Below are positions 33,201-47,370 of a DNA stretch of 64,000 nt, one piece after another. The stretch is from the NCBI GenBank assembly GCA_023512835.1, contig CM042086.1:16504309-16568308 (forward strand), read 5' to 3'. The notes below the pieces were generated by a model. It searched no databases. It was not told where the DNA came from and saw only the letters and a program-made list of their open reading frames with translations. Position 1 is the first letter of the stretch; every line of letters begins with the position of its first letter. This DNA is from Taxillus chinensis. Taxonomy: Eukaryota; Streptophyta; Magnoliopsida; Santalales; Loranthaceae. Made by a program: the position numbers and the translations under genes.

Positions 33201-36200
33201 CTCTACGAGTGGTGCTCTTGATGTCTCATCATATCTCTATTTGAGGTTCGCAAGTTCCGACAAATGATGGCAGCCCAACAAAAGTCTGTCCCAAATATGA
33301 CTTGTCTAACACCTAGTTCATATCTTGCCCATGCAAGTATGCTATCAAATCATATTATCTCAATGGCTCACGCCCATGGATAATGAACGAACTCCAGGAC
33401 CATTGATTATATGACGGGTTCATCTAATCTTCTCCCGCAATATGTTACATCCCTTGGTTTGCCTTCAATTTGAGTTGCAAATAGTTCATTCTCTTATATT
33501 GTGGAAAAAAGGATCTATAAATTATAAGTCTCAACTTTCACTTTCAAATGTCTTATATGTGCCTAAATTTCCTGTTAATCTACTTTCAGTCAGTAGTCTT
33601 AACCTTCCTAATGTGTTTTTCAAGATATGGGAACAAGGGAAACGCTTAGCTATTGTTAGATGAATGATAGATTATATTTTGTTTGATGATAATGGATTAA
33701 GAAGGCATCACGCATACCAGGATCACAAGTACCTGACGCAAATTATTATGTATGGCTAAAGAAACTTATGCAGGAGATGAAACTAGCTTTGAATATCCCC
33801 ATGATACTATATAGTAATAGCAAGTCCTCCATTAATCTTGCTCACAATCTAGTACTGCACAAAGCATGTGGAGATCGACTGTATTATTATTAATTCTTCA
33901 TCATTAAAAGTCACATGCTACTCACATGTTAGATAGCTTGGTGACCAAGTAAGGTATCTTAATAAGTAAAGGTAACCAGATATTCATACTGACATAGCCT
34001 GGAATTTTTCATAACAAAGTTTGATTTTAGTGGTATGCGAGGGGAGATGATTCAACAATATAAAGAGCTCAATTCAGGGAAACACTCTTAGAATCATCAA
34101 ACTCAACCAATTGATGGAGCTACAAATAACAAGCTGAAAGTTTAAATTTACGTGCTTAGGTTTCATTGAATATCTAAATTTTTAGGTGATGAGTCTCTGA
34201 GGCCTTTTACTAATTAGGATATCAATTATTTATTAGAATTTTAGATTACCATAGTAACATATGTGATTGAATTGGTATTGGTCTTTATCCCAACACAACG
34301 ACAATGCCACTATTACCAGTTTCAACTTAAATTCATATGATTTTTGATTTCAATTTCAATTTCAATTTCAATTTGAGATGCAGAGATAGTATGCAATTAA
34401 ATTAGTATCGGAGCCTTTCTCTTGACACAGCACAACTGTCCTTGTTTTTTTATGGATAGCTAGTTTCAACATGAGATCATGGAACTAATTGATGGGGCAG
34501 GCAAATAAATAATCACAACCAAGATCAAATTTAAGAATTTAAGGTTTATTGAATATCTAGATTTTTATGCAATGAGTCTCTAAATTCTTTTATTGATTAG
34601 GATATCAAACATTATCAGGAAATTTAAAATTACCGTAGTAGCATAAGTGATTGAATTGGTATCAGAGTCATTTATCATAAGTATGAATATCTAGATTTTA
34701 TGTCAAGAGTCACTAAGGTCTTTCATTAACTTATTTTTGTTAATGACTGAGGAAAATCCCACGCTAACAGTCGACCGACTCCTGGATGAGAATAAATCTC
34801 GGGTGCATGGGCCCCTTATACGCCTCTTACATACAGATAAAAAACACCAGGTTTTATGCTCAGGATGAGGTTCGAACCGGAGACCTTAGGCTCTGCTGAA
34901 TTTCCTAGCTTAAAACTAGGCCCGCCTCGACCAACTGCACTATCCCGTGAGGGCAATACATTAGGGTCTATTAAATTACTATAGTAGTATATGCCATCAA
35001 ATTTGCATCAGAGCCTTTATCCTGATATAACAATGACTGTCAGTGTAACAGGGTCTATGTACTAGTTCCAACTTAAATTTATTCTGGTTTTCAATTTTCA
35101 ATTTCATGACATCAGAGTAAGCAATCTGATGGCTGTCAGTATCAATATCAACCAATCTGAGAGAATCAAGATCAACAAAAAATCAAACAAGAATTAGAAT
35201 CAACAACGTACCCCAAAAACAACGTGCTTATTGTCAAGCCAGTCACACTTTGCACAAGTTAAAAAGAACTGCAGTAAAGAGAGCAGCATTATCTTAAACC
35301 CATCAGTGTAGGAGTGCAGAAGTAACTTTAATTTTTGCAAAAACAGTAAATAGATTCTCAGGGTACAACGTATTAATAAGAATCTTCCTGATGTTTAAAA
35401 AAAAAGGTATACATTCAAACTTTGGATTGTATAATTTATATTTTTACCGAGCATTGGCTCTCTTTTTATTTTAATTTGCTTTAGATCCCCGCTCAAATAT
35501 TAGGTCTTTCAATATTAACTTGCAATCTTGCACAAATTAGTCTATGACTAGGCATTGCATCTGTTCTGTTATGTAAACAAAATTTTCTTAAAAAGATTGC
35601 ATTTTAAATCCTTTACCTGAAACTGAAACAAACAAGTTTAGACTAAAGGAGAACAAAAATATGAATAAAAATAGCAAAGACAACATAGCTTTGATATTGA
35701 ATGAGTAGGAAAGGAGGTTTCATATGAATGACCCCCGCAGAACTGTTTTTTAAAATGCATAGCCAAAATTCATGGAATTTAAAGCTTAGGTTATTGCTGT
35801 TGTGCTATACCGCGACAACACCCATAACATATTTATTTGAACTCAACAGCAAAGGAGCGGGTCTCACTGTACTTGCAAATACACTACACTTGAACTCTTT
35901 TTTCCTATAGCGCTCCAGGAACTGAAAACTGTTATTAAGAACCATAATTTTGGAATAGCAGAACATTCATGCAATATATTATGTTTTCTAATTTTATACA
36001 AAAATAATGATTACTAATGTTTGAATATGAGAATAGTAATACGTCATAACAGTGGGTCTACAGTTGATGTATTACCTGGCACCCATTTGTGTTTGGTCCA
36101 CTATTTGCCTGCAAAAAAAAAAAAAAAACTTTTTTAGGCTTATACTTTGTCACATTTGGATCATTCAAATTACATCATGCATTTGATGAATAATCATAAA

Positions 36201-39200
36201 TTTATAGTAGAAGAAATCTCGCCATCATTTCAATAGAAAAGCCATCAAGCATTGTATATCTTGAGACATAATGGCAATGTAAGAAAAAGTCACGCATGGT
36301 AACTTGCAGAAGCTAGAGCAAGGGTGTGCGCTCCATGCAACAAGAATAATTATTGAGCAGAAAGAGGTTAGAGGATAAATAAGGCCTAAAGATGCTACAA
36401 GGGTAGGAAAAAATGCCCTTCTGACCAAGCATTGGGACAACACAATATTCTATATAATATGAGTGACTTATGGGCCCTCAAAAAGTTTACTGAGGTTTAA
36501 CAAGTTAACTATAATTAAATCAAAATGTGGCACACCACCATTGTGAGGAGCTTAATTACAAGTAGCAATATGGTAGTTGCACTTGCAAGTTGCAACAAAG
36601 AGTCCACCCTGAATACAGTGCTTGGAGCTAACAAGTAACAATATCATAGCATACCCAACAAAAGGAACAGTAAAAAAGTTAAATACATGTTTCCCATTTT
36701 TATTTGTATGTTTAAATGGAATAGAACAATCGCTGGTGATCATATAGCATACATTTGCACATGTTTTGACTTTTTGTAATTGATGCTATATTTGTTTTAT
36801 GGAAAAAAAAATTGAATTATAAGTGTATAACTTTGTGGTCATGTGCAGACATGCTTACGGTAGAGAAAAGCACAATTACTTGGAAGACTCAATTCTGAAT
36901 CTAGTTCCTATGAACTTGGAGATACCAATGCCTAAAGCTTGGAGACTAAAATAACATCAATGATGAGTATACAATAAAATAGAAAGACACCTACATAGAA
37001 AAGTAATACAAAGATAAAGTAAAATAAAATAAATTTTAATATTCAAGGAATAGCTATTTAACATTAAAAACATCCTAAGATTAAAAAAAAAAAAGTACCA
37101 TTGACAAAAGACCTGGACCAGTGTGTTTGGCAACGAAATTTTCATCTTCAAACTTACTACCATAAATAGAGGTACATCCATTTCCATCACCCTGCACAAT
37201 AAGATTGTAAGGGTCAACTGATAAGAAGCAGCCTTAAGACTGGTGAGAGGTGAAAATTCATAACATAACATCCTGCAAGAGATGAAGCATCAAATAAGAT
37301 ATTTACTTTTTGTACCCAACCTCATCAGTTTACAACATATGGCACATTTAACAACAAACCAACAAACATTCCAATTATGGAAGGTTTTACATATTTGGAT
37401 GGTTTCTAACACTGCTTAAAAAATTCACTCATAAATTATCAAGAAAGGAATTAAATGTTCCGATTAAGACACTAGAAAGGGTGGGTGAAAAAAAGGCAAG
37501 GCAGGGAAACTCACATCCGCATGGTTACCATGCTGAGAGCAAGAATGGAAAACAAGGGATAGAGAGAGGGAGAGACTTTTAATGGATTTTTTTTGAAATC
37601 CTATATTTTTTATTATTATAGCTGCAACATGGTATCAAGAATGAAATTCCAAATCCCAGAATCCTTTTTTCTTAATTCCCATTCCCAGAACGTCAATTTG
37701 GAATGCTAATTCAACGTCTATAGCCCCCACAAGACTAAAAAGGGGCAGGCCTCACCATGCAAACAACTATTTGCAAAAGGAAACTGCCCAAAGATCGGCA
37801 TAATGATTCCACTAGGTTTCCAAAAGAAAGCAATTCTATAAAAAATGGTAGAAGCTAATATAATGCATAAATATTTTTTAAAAAAAAGGAAGAGAACCAA
37901 CCTTTAAAAAATCACCAGCTTGTATCATAAATTCTTTAATTACCCTGTGAAACTGGCATCCTTTGTAGCCAACAGGTAGCCCAGCTTTCCTGCCAATTCA
38001 ATCCAATAGCTGTAGAAGACATAATGACCTTTTGCATATAAATTTACTTTCAAATGGCCAATAATTCTAGGGAATTTTTTTTCAATCTCCACATCACACC
38101 TTTTTTTACAAGGCAAATTTATTAGATGAAAATCGCACACAAGAAGTGCGTAAATTACAAAATGGTCGCATTTAAAAAAATAATGAAACCTCCAATGAAA
38201 TGACAAGATCTTCAATTTCTCACCAAACTCTATCTTCTTTCAAGTAGTCCTAGACACCCCTGCCAATTCAATCCAATAGCTGTAGAAGACATATAATGAC
38301 CTTTTGCATATAAATTTACTTTCAAATGACCATTAATTCTAGGGGAATTTTTTTTAAATCGTCACATCACACCTAAACCCCCAAAAATGGTGGCATTTAA
38401 AAAAATAATGAAACCTCCAATGAAATGACAAGATCTTCAATTTCTCACCAAACCCTATCTTCTTTCAAGCAGTCCTATATGCCCCTGCCACCTCTCCAGC
38501 TACCCTTCTTTCCTCTTCCCAGACAGCCACCTCCTCCTCTTCCTTGAAAACCCCGGCTAAACCCTTTCTTCTGTAACTCTTTTTTCCCCAGCATCTGAGA
38601 ACTGCTGCCATCTTACTTCGCTCATATATCACAAACCTAGCACTGCAAAGTTTCACTTTCCTCCTTTCTGATTCTCATGTCAGCATCACCATTCCAGAGG
38701 ACAATTAAAAAATTGTTTATATTTGGGGACAAAATTAGGGCCTTTTTTGGGCATTCAACCTCCCATTAGGGTTTCAAATTCAATTCACAAAATAGGCCAA
38801 GGGCTGAGAACCTGAGGTTATTACTAGTGGATTTTATAGTCTCTCTCACACACATAAAGCTCTATGCATGCACGAGAAATTGGGATCTCTCTTCAATTAG
38901 GTTTTTGAGCCATGCTTAAACACTCATTTCCAGCACTTGCACTACTTTTTCCATAAGATTTGTTAAGGTACTTTGACTTTAATGTTATGGAAGAAATTTT
39001 CTGCTCCTGTATGATGCCTAGAGCAAGAAACTACTATGGCTTGCCTCGTGCAAATGTATTAGTTGCAATGCCTCAAGCAACTTGTCTTTTATTTGAAAAA
39101 TGATCTGATGAAGAGAGAATATGAAAGGGGGAAGATAGACGGGTGGGGAGGCTGGACTGCTGGACCGCTGGAGGGGTTAGGAGGGAAGAAGAAAATGCGA

Positions 39201-40271
39201 AAGTTGGGCTTGGGCAGGAAGAAGATGAAAAACAAGAGATTGAGGGTGTTTTATGAAAATGACACCATTTTGGGAGGTGGCATGTGATACGTTACAAAAC
39301 ATTGCCCTATGTCTATAAGATGATTTGACATAACTGGCAAATATACAACGGCACTTATCATAACATAGAAAATGCACCACTTCCACAAGGAGAACTAACA
39401 TTTAGTAAGAAGTAATAGACTAGTTCTCACTTTTTACCCATGAACACTGTTCCCATTGAGTTCAAATGCTGACCGAAATCTCAAATGGGGAATTACAGGT
39501 TAAATTTAAGCAGCCGTAGCAGTCAAAAAAATACACTCACTCAACTTGCGAATAAAAACACATACACACACACACACACCTGTACTCGCCAGTGCAGAAC
39601 TGCCTGCAAGATTATGAAAAAAAAAATTATTAACTGTATTGCCATCTGACGACAGCTTACCAGCTAAAAAGAATCAAATATAGAACTTTGCATTACAAAC
39701 TCGGAGTAAAGCAGTTAAAACACCTACAAAAAATTAATTTATATGAGTAAAATGATTATGATGATCGAAGGAGAAGTTCTTCTCCACTTCCATTTATAGA
39801 GGCTAATACTACCCTACAATGAATGGTTTGGTCCATCAAAACGACGGTACTAACTAATAATTTAGTAGCTTATTAGCCTTGATTCATCCTTCTTTCCTTT
39901 TTTTTTTTTCTATATTCAATTATTTAAGGAACACGACAAAGCTATGAAACAAGGAAGCCTAACATAAAATTTGGAAAACAAACAAGACAATCGAAAGCGC
40001 CTGAACAGTTTGTGGTTGGTTAAAGAAAGGATAGGATGCGCACAGAAACAAAATAAAACAAAACAAAACAAACAAAAAATCGAAGAACCAATAGAAACCT
40101 GAAATTTTCAGCAGTTTTAGGGACGATATCAGCGAAAAGCTCCATCCTGATTCTTCCGGCGGGGATGTTGCCGATGGTGATGTCGAAGAAGACAATTGGG
40201 TTTTTAGGGTTTTGAGGTCTCAGGTGCCACTCCACTGCTGCTGCTGCCGCAGCATTCCCCGCGCCCGTCAT
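30203..40271 (-). CDS. CYP22: Cyclophilin-type peptidyl-prolyl isomerase, CYP22/PPIH-like
   Basis: Peptidyl-prolyl cis-trans isomerase of the group that in animals (CypH) binds the U4/U6.U5 tri-snRNP; a nuclear role is inferred from that family. Exons, 5' to 3' on the minus strand: 40271-40099, 39603-39580 (24-nt microexon), 37989-37902, 37191-37099, 36108-36076, 35268-35212, 30313-30203. The total is 579 nt, 192 aa plus stop, close to the usual length of about 199. It starts [19 protein letters not shown]. Cyclophilin marks follow: [40 protein letters not shown] (catalytic Arg and Phe), [39 protein letters not shown] and the end IIAECGEM. The tryptophan that binds cyclosporin is in CDWLD. 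All phases agree. The last intron (4.9 kb) holds a decayed copia element and a SINE. Confidence 0.95.
30600..30850 (+). mobile_element. Likely 5' LTR of the decayed copia element
   Basis: Words such as 'cttcattaagtcacaagcta', 'gataactggctata' and 'atagcctgaaatttctcataa' recur in the same order at about 33895-34020, right of the copia coding remains. A direct repeat on both sides of gag-pol pieces is what LTRs look like. Exact ends were not determined. Confidence 0.5.
30860..30965 (+). mobile_element. LINE tail
   Basis: 'cttcatgcactccttgtatg' followed by 'tgattttttataataaaatt' and an A-run is the same tail as at about 965-1028. A minimal 5'-truncated insertion next to the copia 5' LTR. Confidence 0.6.
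31188..31400 (-). mobile_element. LINE 3' end (antisense)
   Basis: Inverted match to the LINE end at about 790-1020: the T-run at 31190, 'gaaatacacgagatgcgag', then 'agctcagcagcgggcc' at about 31384, which is the inverse of 'ggcccgctgctgagct' at about 820. Inserted in the copia relic. Confidence 0.65.
31404..33890 (+). pseudogene. Decayed Ty1/copia gag-pol
   Basis: Pieces of a copia polyprotein appear in order on the plus strand: gag ([20 protein letters not shown], about 31693-31750, then [19 protein letters not shown]), a zinc-knuckle-like CDRCGK near 32038, a protease to pre-integrase stretch ([20 protein letters not shown], about 33540-33600), and the RNase H end ([23 protein letters not shown], about 33808-33870). 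Integrase and reverse transcriptase are missing and stops abound. It is antisense to the cyclophilin gene whose intron it occupies. Confidence 0.75.
33890..34110 (+). mobile_element. Likely 3' LTR of the copia element
   Basis: Pairs with 30600-30850 (see that entry): 'ttcatcattaaaagtcacatgct' and 'tagcctggaatttttcataa' are shared words. It follows directly after the RNase H remnant. Confidence 0.5.
34738..34955 (-). mobile_element. tRNA-derived SINE
   Basis: On the reverse strand an A-box-like 'ggatagtgcagttgg' (34945-34931) and a perfect B box 'ggttcgaacc' (34878-34869) lie about 55 bases apart, as in tRNA genes. The body does not fold into a full tRNA: the stretch between is long, and a non-tRNA section with 'cacccgagatttattctc' and 'ccaggagtcggtcgactg' follows. 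This is the layout of a plant SINE. It lies in the last cyclophilin intron, in the sense direction of that gene. Confidence 0.75.
37990..38486. repeat. Tandem duplication at a splice acceptor
   Basis: Two direct copies, 37991-38260 and 38261-38486, both start 'tgccaattcaatccaatagc' and end with 'caagnagtcctanangcccc'. The right copy is the simpler one. The left copy has an added stretch of about 60 bases (38101-38160) that looks like an inverted LINE tail. The left edge is one base inside the intron, next to cyclophilin exon 37989-37902, so the acceptor sequence is duplicated too. Confidence 0.85.
38101..38165 (-). mobile_element. Minimal LINE tail in one repeat copy
   Basis: A T-run, then 'aaatcgcacacaagaagtgcg', which is the inverse of the LINE tail near 965-1000. 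It is present in the left copy of the 37990-38486 duplication and absent in the right one, so it was gained after the duplication. Confidence 0.55.
39564..39579 (-). repeat. (GT)n microsatellite forming a splice donor
   Basis: The (CA)n run on the plus strand, read on the gene strand, gives 'gtgtgtgtgtgtgtgt' directly after the 24-nt microexon of the cyclophilin gene (exon 39603-39580). The first GT of the repeat is the donor. Confidence 0.85.
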
Positions 40272-41270
40272 TGTTTACTGGCGTGACTGCGAACGTGTGT
40301 GTATAAAGCAGTCTCTCTCAATACCTTGGTTGTTAGGAGATCAAGCTGCGACAAAATGTGCTAGGGTTTCCAGGAGTTGCGATTCTTTTTAAACCCGAAG
40401 GAGAAAAAACAAAACAAAATGATCAAGCAAGCAAACAAAATGCTCTAACAAGCGAGCGAAAACAAAAACAAAGCGCAAAAAAAATGGACCTGGCGCTTCA
40501 TTTGAAGTTGGGCTATAATATAAATGTTTGAGTACACCCTCCAATCGATATAAATTGACTGAAATATGTCTTATAAAAATAAAAACAAAAATATTTGCAT
40601 AATATTACTAAAACATTTATGAAATATTTAAATAATATTTTTCAAAATAAATATTTTTTAGAATTATTTAACATAAATATAATATTTGAATAATATTATT
40701 GAAATATAAATATAATATTTAGAATTTTATTTTCAGACATATATAATAATAAAATTAAATAAGTATATTTAAAAATATTATTAAAATATAAATATAATAT
40801 TCGAATAATTTTTTAAATATTTTATTTACATTCTAATATTATTAAAAATATTTTTTAAAATATATTTTTATAATTTCACGTAATATTAAAAATGATAAGG
40901 GAGTATTATCATTTATATACGCGTGAGTATCATTTCTTAACTTATTTTGTGGAAGTTAATGGTGAGATTTGACTTACAGTGTTAAAGTTAAGTTAATGTT
41001 AATTAAAAAACATCACATTGTTATCATCAAAAGTGAAGCTTTGACCTATAGTATTTTTTTTAATTTTTTGTCAAATTTGAACTGTTGTTTCATGAAAGCG
41101 GGGGAGACAACGACTTGGTAATGCTGTGATTTTAGGAAAAGCTATTTTTAGCTATGCTGGAATAATAAGTTGCTATAAAAATAAGCAAGTGAATATTTAG
41201 TAAAATATAATTTTAACTGTCACACGTTCTTATACCATTCACCACATTGCGTGACTATATATACACACAA
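40272..41270. other. Cyclophilin upstream region
   Basis: Promoter side of the cyclophilin gene. About 90 bases before the ATG on the gene strand lies 'aaccctagcaca' (40355-40365), a common plant 5'-leader word. From 40540 to 40900 the DNA is almost pure A/T with recurrent 'aatattatt' words. No other gene was seen. Confidence 0.4.
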
Positions 41271-41271
41271 T

Positions 41272-41540
41272 TAGGCATGTCAACGGATCGGTCAGGCCCG
41301 CATACTATCTGACCCGAATCTGTCCCAAAATTTTTCAGCCCACCCATACCCGACCTGACTCGACAATTTTGGTACTTCGTTGACGGGGTCGGCATTTTTT
41401 AGCTTAATTTTATTTAGAAATATCGAGTTAGGACCAAGGTGAGACCGCATTTTTTAGATTAATTTTATTTAAAAATATTAAATAAGACTGAGCGCGAATC
41501 AAGAATCAAAATTACCAACCCAATACACAATCCAAGAAAA
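41272..41540. mobile_element. Fragment with 'gcatgtcaacgg' end
   Basis: 'ttaggcatgtcaacggatcg' followed by 'cccgaccc'-type words resembles a common plant terminal-repeat element, and 'gggtcaattgacatgc' near 48057-48072 looks like the opposite end of the same family. Internal duplication of 'cattttttagattaatttta' is visible at 41390 and 41445. Boundaries uncertain. Confidence 0.35.
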
Positions 41541-41564
41541 ATCTACCACGCCTCGTTTTCTATT

Positions 41565-42430
41565 ATTTTTTTTATATAAATGTAAATATATTAATTCAAA
41601 AATACGTACAGATACACAGGACATACAAGTAAGCTATGGGACTAACCCAACCAACCATAAAATTAACAATCCAAGCACAAACACACGAGGCATTCCTCCT
41701 CGTAAATAAACCGTAAGTAAAATAGACAATCACAGGCCAAATCCAGCCAAAACAAACAGGCTATGGGAATAAGCAAACCAAGAGTAAACACAAATACTTG
41801 GGGCATGCTAAAAAGAAAACCTGTAAATTAATACATGTGAACTTGACGGAGAATGAAAATTTTAATTTTGTTTACCTCCTTGCCCACAACAAAAGGTTTA
41901 TCCATGAAAACTCGTGCGTTTTGAGCTGTCCAAATGCAATACGTGGCCATAGTCAAAACTAGACATCTGTTACTGTCGGGGAGATATAAGGGAGGTACGC
42001 TAAGCTCTTTTGAGGTCAGTAAGGTTATCTAAGAAAGAGTTGGTCTGCCAAGAATTTACTTGCCCATCTACCATAGCATACCAGACTACTTTAGTGGTTG
42101 GACAATTAAAAATAGACGTATATAGGCAAGTTTCGGGAGCAGATTGACATAGACTGCAAAACTCCCCTGTGCCTATAAAAGCTACACAACTAAGGTTAAT
42201 TTATCTTGAACATCAAACAAGGTGATGAAAGCTATTTGTGGAGGATTGATGTTTCAGATCACATAGTGCAAAGAAAAAGGGGGCGATAGGGTCTGAAATA
42301 TTAATAGGGTTGCCTGGTAACTTTCTTATCAGACTTGAACCATGAAACCAGAGTTTGCTGAACTTGAATGATGCCTCATTCATGGTAGATGAGAGTGTCA
42401 TCATGAAAACCTAAAAGATTTCTCATGCAT
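41565..42430 (-). mobile_element. LINE ORF2 C-terminal fragment
   Basis: The reverse strand reads GEFCSLCQSAPETCLYTSIF and then a frame with CIWTAQNARVFMDKPFVVGK (about 41890-42170), the zinc-binding end of plant LINE ORF2. It ends in an inverted A-rich tail at about 41565-41575. Truncated and broken, in the intergenic region between the cyclophilin and NAC-alpha genes. Confidence 0.7.
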
Positions 42431-42452
42431 ACAAATTTTAAAGATCTTCTTT

Positions 42453-42682
42453 GACGCATAGCTTGGCTATCAGAGTTTGCGCTTGATTTAATTTCTATGC
42501 AAGATTTCAGGTTTGATTCCTCCCAACTACTAAGGAATTTCCCAACTTACCGGGAGGTTCTGTGTTAGAGCGCACATCTCTCGAGAAGTCAGTGTGGCAC
42601 TGGACTACCTGCTCACCCAATTGTGGTACGTGAGAGCTAGCTCGAACTATAGAGGTTACTAAAAAAATAAAAATAAAAATCC
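42453..42682 (+). mobile_element. tRNA-derived SINE
   Basis: A-box-like 'tggctatcagag' (42464-42475) and B box 'ggtttgattcc' (42510-42520) lie about 46 bases apart. A GC-balanced body with 'gagcgcacatctctcgag' follows, then a simple tail 'aaaaaaataaaaataaaaat' (42661-42680). This is the plant SINE layout. It is not a functional tRNA because the acceptor stem and spacing do not fit. Confidence 0.65.
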
Positions 42683-42689
42683 TAAAACA

Positions 42690-44502
42690 ATTCTTTCAAC
42701 AAACTCAGGATTCTATCTCTTAAACACACTAATAATCTTTCTTAAAGCTTGGATAGGTGTCTGGAAGCACTCTTACAATAAGATTCTAAATCTCTATTTA
42801 CGGACATGAGTTAGAAGATTACAAAGCTTACAGAATTTGCACGCATGAAGGTTATTTTAAATGTAAACCCCAAGTGGCTACTTATACAAGAATGAAACTC
42901 TAGGATTTTGCATGTGGGATGCTTCAATCACGTATCATAGTCGCTGCTCAAAATTAATTAAATAAACTTTCCCTCTCTAATTTAATTATCAATTAGCAAC
43001 AAATATTCTTTGACTTTTCAGAAGTTATGAACAAAATTAAGGGAAAGCATGTCAAAACCATCTTTGTCTACCAATCAAATGTTTTTACATCTTGAATGTC
43101 GCTTTTAAGGTTTCCCAAATAATATTCAAGCCACGAGAGCTAGTCTAAACTTGAGATATACGAATCCAATATTAAACATCAATTTGAGTAAGTCATTTCT
43201 GAGCAAGAAGCACCTCATATGAATTCACATTGCCAATCTCGGATTATGTATCATGAATGCGAACTCGAATCATCTTTGATGTCTTATTTCTTGAAGATTT
43301 AATTTTTGAATTGTCCTCTTTGGGATTGTTTGACAATACAAACTTGGATTATATATTTAAATTCATATTACCAACACTTAGCTATTTTTTTGCACTTATC
43401 ATAAACGATCAAATTCGTGGAATAAAATTAAGGCACTAAATTAAGTAAAATTCTAGGTGATTATTAAATTCATGAGGACTTGATTAAATAATATCATTTG
43501 TTAAAGTCGTACAGGCAAATGACTGCACTTTGGCCAAGTCGTACACCCATTATATATAGTAAGCCTTTTAATGGTTGTGTTTTCATGGGGTAAAATGGAC
43601 AAGGCTTTGCTTTTGAAGCAATAATAGATTATTCCGGGTACTATTATTTTGTGTAGGCAATAGAGTATGGAAAGCATTTCAAGATTTATTTGGCGAGTTG
43701 CGTCCTTATGCACAAAACATTGATACTAAGTTTTCGTAAAGTTTGTGTGCTTGGATTTTCTTGATGGAGGTTTTCATTTGAAAGTGGTTGCAGTATTTTT
43801 TTTTCATGGGTTTCAAATCCTATGTATCTTGCCTAATTTGATTGCTTTTGATTTGTTTTTTTAAATTCAATTTATTTCGTCTAATTTGTTAGATTTCAAT
43901 TTCTCTTTTGAAATTTAGTATGTTTTGAATGGATAAGAGAATAGATTCCCAATTTTCTCGTTATAAGAGTAAGATCATCATTTGACAAAAATATCATAAT
44001 AACCGTTAGGAGACGACGTGGTTGTCTAGAAGAGGATTAGCTTGAAACAACGAACAAACTAAAAGAAAAAAATAGCATGAGATACGAATTTGTACAGAAC
44101 ACTAACTCGTAAATGGTGAATACATGGGATACTTATCTTTAATTTACCCTATTTATTAATGGGTAAAGCACGGATAAAAAATTACAACGAAAAAATTACA
44201 AATAATAAAGACCTACGCCCATCCAAGTGAGCATTGGTGTTGTTCGTTCAGTGCCCTTGAATTCCATGAGAAGCATTTACTGTACTTTTGTTCGAGTCAG
44301 AAGTAGAAAATAACAATGGTAAAAAGGAAATTAATTTATATCGGTAGGACATACGTCCATTTCTGGTCTTTTACTAATAATACAACATCCAAATTTTAAA
44401 AAAATAAGAGTAATTGATAAGACTCAAACTTGGAGCTAACAGGCTCTAGGAAGAATTTAAACCAAACCACCACATGAAAAAGGCAATCCAACCGAGAGCG
44501 CC
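42690..44502. other. Intergenic, no gene seen
   Basis: The 3' flank of the NAC-alpha gene and AT-rich DNA. No exon, RNA gene or clear repeat was recognised. Confidence 0.4.

Positions 44503-47370
<2,868 letters not shown>

Noticed and set aside
34860..34955. tRNA gene on the minus strand
   Set aside because: Has A and B boxes, but the region between and after does not fold as a cloverleaf and continues into a SINE body.
38465..38656. Minus-strand 63-codon frame in the cyclophilin intron
   Set aside because: Low-complexity E/V/R-rich reading of a pyrimidine-rich plus strand, with no splice evidence or homology.
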